From the NCBI GenBank assembly GCA_024642295.1, contig JAHEBK010000099.1:1-6557 (forward strand): 6,557 nt of DNA. Direction: 5' to 3'. The notes beneath the pieces are model-generated. The model was not told the DNA's origin and ran no database searches. It worked only from the letters and a program-made list of their open reading frames with translations. The DNA comes from Flavobacterium sp. Its GTDB lineage: Bacteria > Bacteroidota > Bacteroidia > Flavobacteriales > Flavobacteriaceae. Positions 1 to 5,021 of the stretch are shown here, piece after piece. The translations under genes and the position numbers were made by a program. The stretch's first letter is position 1. Each line of letters opens with the position of its first letter.

Positions 1-1
1 A

Positions 2-118
2 ATAATGAATTATCGAAAAAAAGTTTTTGTCATTAAATCAATAGATGAGCTAAAAAATATTGAGCAATTTCCTTTAGATAAATTTGATAGAATAGCATTA
101 TATTTGCAAGCCTATTAA
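2..118 (+). CDS. 3' end of an unrecognised gene (partial)
   Basis: An open frame enters from the left edge and ends at TAA 116-118. It gives about 38 residues ending in ...DRIALYLQAY. The stretch is rich in Lys, Ile, Asp and Phe, with no motif I can assign. An ATG at position 5 could make it a complete 37-residue peptide, but the C-terminal tail of a longer upstream protein is more likely, since the frame is open to the edge of the window. The stop lies 18 bases before the ATG of the acyl-CoA dehydrogenase, on the same strand, so the two may be co-transcribed. I do not recognise the family and give no function. Confidence 0.45.
   Translation: MMNYRKKVFVIKSIDELKNIEQFPLDKFDRIALYLQAY
99..106 (+). 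promoter_or_regulatory. possible Bacteroidota -7 box upstream of the acyl-CoA dehydrogenase
   Basis: TATATTTG matches the TAnnTTTG box and is followed by CAAGCC, resembling the sequence after the boxes before rpsU and the tRNA operon. No clear TTG -33 element lies about 20 bases upstream. The box falls inside the last codons of the partial upstream gene, so chance is a real possibility. Confidence 0.3.
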
Positions 119-136
119 TAAATTATTTGATATAGA

Positions 137-1318
137 ATGTTAAAATTAAATTCAATGTATTTTACGGAAGAGCATGATGCTTTTCGAAATAGTTTTCGTG
201 ATTTTTTGCAGAAAGAAGTGGTTCCACATATAGATAAATGGGAAAAAAATGGGGAAATTGAACGGTTTATTTGGAAAAAATTTGGAGATATGGGCTATTT
301 CGGAATAAATTATTCTGAAAATTACGGCGGATTAGGACTTGATTTGTTTTATACTGTTATATTTTTGGAAGAACTTCAAAAAGTTAATTCTGGTGGATTT
401 GCTGCTGCAATGTGGGCTCATGTTTATTTGGCAATGACTCACTTAGATAAAGAAGGTGATGAGTTTATAAAAAATAAGTATTTAACACCAAGCATTAACG
501 GTGACAAAATTGGCTGCTTGTGTATTTCCGAGCCATCAGGTGGATCAGACGTTGCAGGGATGAAAACAACGGCTGTTCATAATGGGGACCATTACATTAT
601 TAATGGTTCAAAAACATTTATTACTAATGGAGTATTATCTGATTATCTGGTTGTAGCTGCCAAAACAAATCCTGAATTAAAAAGTAAAGGAATGAGTATT
701 TTTGTAATTGATAGAAATACGCATGGAATTACTGCAACAAAGTTAAATAAATTAGGTTGGAAAGCTTCTGATACTGGAGAAATTGGTTTTAATAATGTTA
801 AAGTACCAGTTGAAAACATACTTGGAGAAGAAGGGAAAGGATTTGGTTATATTATGCAGCATTTTGCATTAGAAAGACTAATTATGGGAATAAATGCACA
901 TGCAAGAGCTGAGTACGCGTTGGATTACACGTTAAATTATATGGCTGAAAGACACGCTTTTGGAAAAACACTTAATAAGTATCAAGCTTTGCGTCATAAA
1001 ATTGCCGAAATGACAAGTGAAGTTGAAATGTGTAAAGAATTCAATTATACTGTTGCTAAAAGGTTAAATGAAAAACAGTATGTTGTTAAAGAAAGCACGA
1101 TGTCTAAATTACTTTCTACAAAAATAGCTGATGAGGTTATCTACAATTGTTTGCAGTTTTTAGGTGGTTATGGGTATATGGAAGACTATCCTTTAGCACG
1201 CATGTTTAGAGACAGTAGACTGGGCCCAATCGGTGGAGGAACCTCAGAAATATTGAAAGAAATTATCGCAAAAATTGTAATAGATAAAAAAGTTTACAAA
1301 CCAACAACAAAACATTGA
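137..1318 (+). CDS. acyl-CoA dehydrogenase, long-chain/isovaleryl type
   Basis: This is a soluble FAD flavoprotein that oxidises an acyl-CoA to the trans-2-enoyl-CoA, the first step of fatty-acid beta-oxidation or of branched-chain amino-acid breakdown. At 393 residues it is full length for the family. The N-terminal helical domain covers about 1-125, the middle beta domain about 126-235 with the family signature CISEPSGGSD (128-137), and the C-terminal helical domain about 236-385 with HAFGKTL (273-279), GGYGYMEDYP (343-352) and GGGTSEI (366-372). The position that carries the catalytic Glu in medium-chain enzymes (just before the GT) is Gly367. Instead Glu246 in LERL sits where the long-chain and isovaleryl-CoA enzymes keep their base, so the protein should be active. 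The chain length of the substrate cannot be read from sequence. The second Met (155, MYFTEEHDAF) is a plausible alternative start; neither start has a Shine-Dalgarno sequence. Confidence 0.93.
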   Translation: MLKLNSMYFTEEHDAFRNSFRDFLQKEVVPHIDKWEKNGEIERFIWKKFGDMGYFGINYSENYGGLGLDLFYTVIFLEELQKVNSGGFAAAMWAHVYLAMTHLDKEGDEFIKNKYLTPSINGDKIGCLCISEPSGGSDVAGMKTTAVHNGDHYIINGSKTFITNGVLSDYLVVAAKTNPELKSKGMSIFVIDRNTHGITATKLNKLGWKASDTGEIGFNNVKVPVENILGEEGKGFGYIMQHFALERLIMGINAHARAEYALDYTLNYMAERHAFGKTLNKYQALRHKIAEMTSEVEMCKEFNYTVAKRLNEKQYVVKESTMSKLLSTKIADEVIYNCLQFLGGYGYMEDYPLARMFRDSRLGPIGGGTSEILKEIIAKIVIDKKVYKPTTKH

Positions 1319-1326
1319 TTTTTTTG

Positions 1327-1334
1327 TATATTTG
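1327..1334 (+). promoter_or_regulatory. -7 promoter box for rpsU
   Basis: TATATTTG is an exact match to TAnnTTTG and lies 8 bases after the dehydrogenase stop codon. Transcription would start near 1338-1341, giving a leader of about 40 bases. No TTG -33 element is visible at the usual distance (the region near 1301-1310 is CA-rich), so the promoter may be weak or activator-dependent. CAGCCC follows the box, closely like the tRNA operon promoter. Confidence 0.6.
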
Positions 1335-1348
1335 CAGCCCTAATTAAA

Positions 1349-1375
1349 ATGGATTACTTTGAAAGGAGGTGCTAA
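1349..1375 (+). other. possible 8-codon upstream ORF in the rpsU leader
   Basis: ATG 1349-1351 opens a frame encoding MDYFERRC and stopping at TAA 1373-1375, three bases before the rpsU ATG. The ORF spans the whole Shine-Dalgarno sequence (AGG AGG are its sixth and seventh codons). Its ATG is preceded by an A-rich stretch like the leaders of translated genes in this window. It may be chance: a 9-codon frame is short, and only conservation could show that it is translated. Confidence 0.25.
1361..1371 (+). promoter_or_regulatory. strong Shine-Dalgarno sequence of rpsU
   Basis: GAAAGGAGGTG is complementary over 11 bases to the anti-Shine-Dalgarno tail CACCUCCUUUC expected in 16S rRNA. GGAGG ends 9 bases before the rpsU ATG. 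None of the other eight complete or 5'-complete protein genes in the window has such a site. This fixes the rpsU start, and it matches the known exception in Flavobacteriia, where most mRNAs lack the site but rpsU keeps it. Confidence 0.9.
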
Positions 1376-1378
1376 ATT

Positions 1379-1576
1379 ATGTTAATAATACCAGTAAAAG
1401 ACGGAGAAAACATTGATAGAGCATTAAAGCGCTATAAAAGAAAATTTGACCGTACAAAAACAATGAAGACATTACGAGATAATAAACAATTCTCAAAACC
1501 TTCTATTACAAAACGCGCACAAGTTATTAAAGCTAAATACGTGCAACGATTAAGGACTAACGAAGAACAAGGTTAG
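1379..1576 (+). CDS. rpsU: 30S ribosomal protein bS21
   Basis: This small basic protein of the 30S platform sits near the 3' tail of 16S rRNA and the mRNA exit channel. The 65 residues are a usual length for the family. The start MLIIPVKDGENIDRALKRYKR is typical: a short strand, then an Arg/Lys-rich helix from about residue 10, and a second basic helix over about 41-60. Tyr54 is present, the residue that in the Flavobacterium johnsoniae ribosome structure helps hold the anti-Shine-Dalgarno tail in a pocket with bS18 and bS6 (from memory of that work). Its own mRNA has the only strong Shine-Dalgarno sequence here, which fits autoregulation: ribosomes lacking bS21 have a free tail and would translate rpsU best. 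The gene has its own promoter box and is followed by a terminator-like hairpin. Confidence 0.96.
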   Translation: MLIIPVKDGENIDRALKRYKRKFDRTKTMKTLRDNKQFSKPSITKRAQVIKAKYVQRLRTNEEQG

Positions 1577-1594
1577 TTTTTGTTAATATTTATT

Positions 1595-1650
1595 AAACCA
1601 TTAGTTAAAACAAAATTCTATTTGTAAATTTGTTTACTAATGGTTTTTTT
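1595..1650 (+). terminator. intrinsic terminator of rpsU, overlapping the xerC promoter
   Basis: A long hairpin can form. AAACCATTAGT (1595-1605) pairs perfectly with ACTAATGGTTT (1636-1646), and AAACAAA (1608-1614) pairs perfectly with TTTGTTT (1629-1635). That makes 18 base pairs with only a 2-base bulge (1606-1607) and a 14-base loop (1615-1628). The right arm runs straight into a T tract ending at 1650, directly before the xerC ATG. It is AT-rich but long, and fits factor-independent termination of rpsU transcripts. Confidence 0.75.
1625..1632 (+). promoter_or_regulatory. -7 promoter box for xerC-hpf
   Basis: TAAATTTG matches TAnnTTTG. Transcription would begin near 1637-1640, giving a leader of only about 11-14 bases before ATG 1651. 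The -33 region holds TTAG (1601-1604) rather than a clean TTG. The box lies in the loop and right arm of the rpsU terminator hairpin. Confidence 0.55.
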
Positions 1651-2544
1651 ATGTCTATAAATGCCTTTGTAAGTTATTTGCAATTTGAAAAAAAATATTC
1701 TACGCATACAGTTACTGCTTATAAAAATGACATAGTTTCTTTTCAGAAATTTTGTAAAGAGCAATTTGAAACAGATCAAATTGAAAAAGTAAGCTACAAT
1801 TTAATACGAAGTTGGATTGTAAATTTGGTGAACTCAAATATTTCCAATAGAAGCATTAACAGAAAAGTAACTTCATTAAAAACCTATTTCAAATTTCTTC
1901 AAAAAATAAAGGAAATAGAAGTAAGTCCGTTAGAAAAACATAAAGCCTTAAAAACTGAAAAAAAAATTGAAATTCCTTTTTCAGAAAATGAAATGAATTT
2001 AGTTAGTCAAATTAAAAATGACAATTTAAGTTTTTCATCGGTAAGAAATAAACTTATTATTGAATTATTTTATGCAACAGGTATTCGAAGAAGTGAATTA
2101 ATAAATATTAAAATAACTGATATCGATTTTGTTAACGAAACCATAAAAGTATTAGGGAAAAGAAATAAAGAAAGGTACGTTCCGTTAATAAAGCAAGTTT
2201 TAGAGTCACTCACTGTTTATATACCATTTAGGAATAATTTAAAAACCAACATTCCTTATTTATTCATTACAGAAAATGGAAAAAAATTATATGATAACCT
2301 TGTTTATAGAGTAATTAATAGTTATTTTAGTACTGTGTCGTCAAAAGTAAAAAAGAGTCCTCATATTTTAAGACATACTTTTGCAACACATTTATTAAAC
2401 CAAGGTGCTGACCTAAATTCGGTAAAAGAATTACTTGGGCATTCCAGTTTAGCATCAACACAAGTATACACCCACAACAGCTTGGGTAAATTAAAAGAAA
2501 TATATAACCAGGCTCACCCAAGGAGTCAGAAAAAAACCAAATGA
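1651..2544 (+). CDS. xerC: site-specific tyrosine recombinase, XerC-like
   Basis: Xer recombinases resolve chromosome dimers by cutting and rejoining DNA at dif during division. From ATG 1651 the protein has 297 residues, the usual Xer length. The N-terminal SAM-like DNA-binding domain covers about 1-85 (FVSYLQFEKKYSTHTVTAY at its start) and the catalytic domain about 105-290. All active-site residues are present: Arg146 (TGIRRSEL), Lys170 (LGKRNKER), His238 and Arg241 (HILRHTFATHLL), His264 (LGHSS) and the nucleophile Tyr273 (VYTH). Their spacing equals E. coli XerC minus two at every position, which favours XerC over XerD. An in-frame TTG at 1630 is rejected as the start because it lies inside the promoter box; ATG 1651 begins MSINAFVSYL, as the family does. 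The setting between rpsU and hpf, with no phage genes, argues for the housekeeping enzyme rather than an integrase. Confidence 0.92.
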   Translation: MSINAFVSYLQFEKKYSTHTVTAYKNDIVSFQKFCKEQFETDQIEKVSYNLIRSWIVNLVNSNISNRSINRKVTSLKTYFKFLQKIKEIEVSPLEKHKALKTEKKIEIPFSENEMNLVSQIKNDNLSFSSVRNKLIIELFYATGIRRSELINIKITDIDFVNETIKVLGKRNKERYVPLIKQVLESLTVYIPFRNNLKTNIPYLFITENGKKLYDNLVYRVINSYFSTVSSKVKKSPHILRHTFATHLLNQGADLNSVKELLGHSSLASTQVYTHNSLGKLKEIYNQAHPRSQKKTK

Positions 2545-2846
2545 ATATGAAAGTAATTGTACAATCTGTCAATTTTAATGCCGACAAAAAATTAATTGAT
2601 TTTGTTGAAAAAAAAGTAACTGGTTTAGAAAAATTTTACGACAAAATTGTTGGATCAGAAGTGTTTTTGAAAGTTCAACAAACAAGTGAAAAAGAAAATA
2701 AAGAGGTTGATATAAAATTAAATATTCCTGGAAATGACTTAGTAGCCAAAAAACAATGCAAAACTTTTGAAGAAGGTGTAATGCTTTCGGTTGATTCGTT
2801 AAAGCGTCAGTTAGCTAAAAAGAAGGAAAAAGTGGTTGGAAAATAA
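2541..2846 (+). CDS. hpf: ribosome hibernation promoting factor, short HPF/RaiA family
   Basis: Proteins of this family bind the 30S decoding region when growth slows and keep idle ribosomes inactive and intact. The 101 residues match the short form and lack the extra C-terminal dimerisation domain of long HPF (about 180 residues or more). Visible family features are the first strand VIVQSVNFN (5-13), the helix DKKLIDFVEKKVTGLEKFY (15-33), the strand SEVFLKVQQ (39-47), and a Lys/Arg-rich second helix ending RQLAKKKEKV. ATG 2541 overlaps the xerC TGA as ATGA, so translation is probably coupled. ATG 2547 (MKVIVQSV) would give 99 residues and fits the usual family start equally well. There is no Shine-Dalgarno sequence at a usable distance. 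Short HPF and RaiA/YfiA cannot be told apart with certainty here. Confidence 0.92.
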   Translation: MNMKVIVQSVNFNADKKLIDFVEKKVTGLEKFYDKIVGSEVFLKVQQTSEKENKEVDIKLNIPGNDLVAKKQCKTFEEGVMLSVDSLKRQLAKKKEKVVGK

Positions 2847-2872
2847 AAATAAAAAAAATACACATAAAAGAG

Positions 2873-2903
2873 TTGTTTAAAAATAAAAACTTTAATACAT
2901 TTG
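2873..2903 (+). promoter_or_regulatory. promoter of the tRNA-tuf operon
   Basis: TTG (2873-2875) is followed after 20 bases by TACATTTG (2896-2903), a match to the Bacteroidota arrangement of a TTG -33 element and a TAnnTTTG -7 box. This is the best promoter in the window. Transcription would start near 2907-2910, about 35 bases before the first tRNA. It should drive the four tRNAs and, by read-through, tuf. Confidence 0.75.
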
Positions 2904-2904
2904 C

Positions 2905-2932
2905 AGTCCGTTAGAAATAGCGGACTTCTTTT
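2905..2932 (+). terminator. hairpin with GAAA loop and T-rich tail after hpf
   Basis: AGTCCGTTA (2905-2913) pairs with TAGCGGACT (2918-2926) over nine pairs, one of them a U-G wobble, closing on a GAAA tetraloop (2914-2917). TCTTTT follows. This has the form of an intrinsic terminator for xerC-hpf. It begins at or just before the predicted start point of the tRNA operon, so it could instead be a 5' hairpin of that transcript. Confidence 0.6.
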
Positions 2933-2944
2933 ATGGAGTAAATT

Positions 2945-3018
2945 GCCGATGTAGCTCAGCTGGCTAGAGCAGCTGATTTGTAATCAGCAGGTCGTGGGTT
3001 CGAGTCCCTCTATCGGCT
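2945..3018 (+). tRNA. tRNA-Thr (anticodon TGT)
   Basis: The 74-base cloverleaf has acceptor GCCGATG (2945-2951) paired with TATCGGC (3011-3017), ending in a G-U pair, with discriminator T. The anticodon stem is GCTGA/TCAGC with loop TTTGTAA, so it reads ACA (Thr). The T arm is GTGGG-TTCGAGT-CCCTC, with one U-U mismatch in the stem (positions 50-64). CCA is not encoded. It is first in a row of four tRNAs, corresponding to thrU of E. coli. Confidence 0.95.
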
Positions 3019-3145
3019 CTTTGAAATAAAAATACACAAAGGAAAATATATTTTAGTTAAAATTAGAATATATAAAAAGGGACAAAAAGTTAACCTATGT
3101 GGTGTTGAAGGAAGTTTCCCACTTTCAAGACAGATCATTGAAATT
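3019..3145 (+). other. 127-base linker between tRNA-Thr and tRNA-Tyr
   Basis: This linker is much longer than those between the other tRNAs (47 and 10 bases). It holds no ORF of note and no TAnnTTTG box. A hairpin is possible between TTGAAGG (3105-3111) and CTTTCAA (3122-3128). It may be a processing spacer; I see no recognisable decayed tRNA in it. Confidence 0.5.
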
Positions 3146-3226
<81 letters not shown>

Positions 3227-3273
3227 CAATTAATTTATTAAATATAAATTAACGAGGAATTGAAAAAAAGAAT

Positions 3274-3346
3274 GCGAGAGTAGCTCAGTTGGTAGAGCTT
3301 CAGCCTTCCAAGCTGAATGTCGCGGGTTCGAGCCCCGTCTCTCGCT
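3274..3346 (+). tRNA. tRNA-Gly (anticodon TCC)
   Basis: This 73-base tRNA has acceptor GCGAGAG (3274-3280) pairing with CTCTCGC (3339-3345) and discriminator T. The anticodon stem is TCAGC/GCTGA with loop CTTCCAA, giving TCC, which reads GGA. The T loop is TTCGAGC. It corresponds to glyT of E. coli and lies only 10 bases before the next tRNA. Confidence 0.96.
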
Positions 3347-3356
3347 CATTTTTTTG

Positions 3357-3428
3357 GCCGGTGTAGCTCAGGGGTAGAGCGTTTCCTTGGTAAGGAAAAG
3401 GTCATGGGTTCAATTCCCATCATTGGCT
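3357..3428 (+). tRNA. tRNA-Thr (anticodon GGT)
   Basis: This 72-base tRNA has acceptor GCCGGTG (3357-3363) paired with CATTGGC (3421-3427), including two adjacent G-U pairs (4-69 and 5-68), and discriminator T. The anticodon stem is TTTCC/GGAAA with loop TTGGTAA, giving GGT, which reads ACC and ACT. The T arm is ATGGG-TTCAATT-CCCAT. It corresponds to thrT of E. coli, next to tuf. The 54 bases from here to the tuf ATG show no promoter box, so tuf is probably read from the tRNA promoter. Confidence 0.95.
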
Positions 3429-3482
3429 CAAAATAGAATTGAATTTAACACTATTTATAACTAAGATTTAAAATTATTAATC

Positions 3483-4670
3483 ATGGCAAAAGAAAATTTC
3501 GATCGTTCAAAACCACACTTAAATATTGGTACTATTGGACACGTTGACCACGGTAAAACTACTTTAACAGCAGCAATTACTGTTGTGTTACATGAAAAAG
3601 GTCTATCAGATATTAAAAATTTCGACCAAATTGACAACGCTCCTGAGGAGAAAGAAAGAGGTATTACAATTAATACTGCTCACGTAGAATATCAAACAGC
3701 TAATCGTCACTATGCGCACGTTGACTGTCCAGGTCACGCGGATTACGTTAAAAACATGGTAACAGGTGCTGCTCAAATGGATGGTGCTATTATTGTTGTA
3801 GCTGCAACAGACGGCCCAATGCCTCAAACAAGAGAGCATATTTTATTAGGACGTCAAGTAGGTATTCCTAGATTAGTTGTATTCATGAATAAAGTGGATA
3901 TGGTTGATGATGAGGAATTATTGGAATTGGTAGAGATGGAAATTAGAGATTTATTATCATTTTATGAATATGATGGTGATAATACTCCAGTAATTCAAGG
4001 TTCTGCATTAGGTGCTTTAAATAAAGAACCTAAATGGATGGAAAAAGTTATGGAATTGATGGATGCTGTTGATACTTGGATTGAATTACCTCCACGTGAT
4101 ATTGATAAACCTTTCTTAATGCCAGTTGAAGATGTATTCTCAATTACTGGACGTGGAACTGTTGCAACAGGAAGAATTGAAACAGGTGTTGCAAATACTG
4201 GAGATAGTGTTGATATTATTGGGATGGGAGCTGAAAAATTAACTTCAACAATAACAGGTGTTGAAATGTTCCGTAAAATATTAGATAGAGGTGAAGCTGG
4301 AGATAACGTTGGTATTTTATTAAGAGGTATTGCAAAAGAAGATATTCGTAGAGGTATGGTTATTTGTAAACCAAAATCAGTTACTCCTCACGGAAAATTT
4401 AAAGCAGAGGTTTATATCTTGAAAAAAGAAGAAGGTGGTCGTCACACACCATTCCACAACAACTATCGTCCACAGTTTTATGTTCGTACAACTGATGTAA
4501 CAGGTACAATTAATTTACCTGAAGGAGTTGAAATGGTAATGCCAGGTGATAACTTAACAATTATTGTTGATTTACATCAGCCAATTGCATTAAATGTTGG
4601 TTTACGTTTTGCAATTCGTGAAGGAGGTAGAACAGTTGGTGCTGGTCAGGTAACAGAATTACTAGACTAA
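3483..4670 (+). CDS. tuf: elongation factor Tu
   Basis: EF-Tu is a cytoplasmic GTPase that carries aminoacyl-tRNA to the ribosomal A site. It is complete at 395 residues. The G domain (about 1-205) shows the P loop GHVDHGKT (19-26), effector Thr62 in [19 protein letters not shown] (81-88) with catalytic His85, NKVD (136-139) and SAL (174-176). Domain 2 follows (about 210-300, with [14 protein letters not shown] at 222-235). Domain 3 covers about 302-395 ([39 protein letters not shown]). ATG 3483 begins [20 protein letters not shown], the normal family start, after an A/T-rich leader with no Shine-Dalgarno sequence. The gene follows four tRNAs that EF-Tu itself delivers, probably in one transcript. 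Codons such as CGT, CCA and GGT look favoured, as expected for a highly expressed gene. Confidence 0.99.
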   Translation: MAKENFDRSKPHLNIGTIGHVDHGKTTLTAAITVVLHEKGLSDIKNFDQIDNAPEEKERGITINTAHVEYQTANRHYAHVDCPGHADYVKNMVTGAAQMDGAIIVVAATDGPMPQTREHILLGRQVGIPRLVVFMNKVDMVDDEELLELVEMEIRDLLSFYEYDGDNTPVIQGSALGALNKEPKWMEKVMELMDAVDTWIELPPRDIDKPFLMPVEDVFSITGRGTVATGRIETGVANTGDSVDIIGMGAEKLTSTITGVEMFRKILDRGEAGDNVGILLRGIAKEDIRRGMVICKPKSVTPHGKFKAEVYILKKEEGGRHTPFHNNYRPQFYVRTTDVTGTINLPEGVEMVMPGDNLTIIVDLHQPIALNVGLRFAIREGGRTVGAGQVTELLD

Positions 4671-4698
4671 TTTACACCTAAATAAATATTAGTTTACT

Positions 4699-4724
4699 AG
4701 GTGCTTCTAAATTAAGAAGCACCT
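4699..4724 (+). terminator. hairpin after tuf, terminator or attenuator
   Basis: AGGTGCTTCT (4699-4708) pairs perfectly with AGAAGCACCT (4715-4724) around a 6-base loop. The T tail is short (TT after the stem, then GTAT), so termination may be partial and some tuf transcripts may run on into tRNA-Trp and secE. CACCTA (4675-4680) could compete by pairing with TAGGTG (4698-4703). Confidence 0.65.
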
Positions 4725-4727
4725 TTG
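4720..4727 (+). promoter_or_regulatory. possible weak -7 box before tRNA-Trp
   Basis: CACCTTTG differs from TAnnTTTG only at the first base and lies 8 bases before tRNA-Trp, overlapping the right arm of the preceding hairpin. No clear TTG -33 element is present. This is a weak call. Confidence 0.2.
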
Positions 4728-4734
4728 TATAACT

Positions 4735-4807
4735 ACGGGTGTAGCTCAGTTGGTAGAGCACTGGTCTCCAAAACCAGGTGTCGGGAGTTCGAGCCTCTCC
4801 ACCCGTG
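4735..4807 (+). tRNA. tRNA-Trp (anticodon CCA)
   Basis: This 73-base tRNA has acceptor ACGGGTG (4735-4741) pairing perfectly with CACCCGT (4800-4806) and discriminator G. The anticodon stem is CTGGT/ACCAG with loop CTCCAAA, giving CCA. The T loop is TTCGAGC. It sits 15 bases before the secE ATG, the placement often seen in bacteria between tuf and secE. Confidence 0.96.
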
Positions 4808-4822
4808 CATAAAATTTTAAAA

Positions 4823-5011
4823 ATGAATTTAATTCAATATATTAAAGACTCACTTCAAGAGTTACGTAATAAAGTAAGTTGGATTTCTTGGGAAGAAGCT
4901 CAAAATTCAACAGTAGTAGTTGCAATTTTTACAATTGTATTTGCTATAGCTGTTTTTTTTGTTGATAAAATTTTTCAATCAGGAATTACTGAATACTTTA
5001 AACTTTTTTAA
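4823..5011 (+). CDS. secE: preprotein translocase subunit SecE
   Basis: SecE is the small essential membrane subunit that clamps SecY in the inner-membrane protein-export channel. From ATG 4823 the protein has 62 residues, the single-span form common outside Gammaproteobacteria. An amphipathic N-terminal helix (IQYIKDSLQELRNKV, 4-18) and the family's WIS/W motif region (KVSWISWEE, 17-25) precede one transmembrane segment at about 30-48 (STVVVAIFTIVFAIAVFFV). The frame is open further upstream to a GTG at 4778, but that lies inside tRNA-Trp and adds nothing like SecE, so it is rejected. nusG follows after 10 bases. Confidence 0.94.
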   Translation: MNLIQYIKDSLQELRNKVSWISWEEAQNSTVVVAIFTIVFAIAVFFVDKIFQSGITEYFKLF

Positions 5012-5021
5012 TTAATTAACT

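Noticed and set aside
1630..1650. TTG 1630 as the start of the recombinase (304 residues)
   Set aside because: It lies within the -7 promoter box and the terminator hairpin; ATG 1651 gives the normal Xer N-terminus and length.
2519..2524. AAGGAG as a Shine-Dalgarno sequence for hpf
   Set aside because: It is 16 bases from ATG 2541 (22 from 2547), too far, and is part of the xerC codons for HPRS.
2327..2587. 86-codon ORF on the - strand
   Set aside because: It lies opposite the conserved catalytic end of xerC and the start of hpf and shows no protein-like motif; it is a shadow of the + strand genes.
3606..3839. 77-codon ORF on the - strand
   Set aside because: It lies opposite the EF-Tu G domain, is Cys/Ser/Asn-rich with no family resemblance, and is a shadow ORF.
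4778..4822. GTG 4778 as the start of SecE (77 residues)
   Set aside because: The extra 15 residues would be encoded by tRNA-Trp and do not resemble SecE; ATG 4823 fits.
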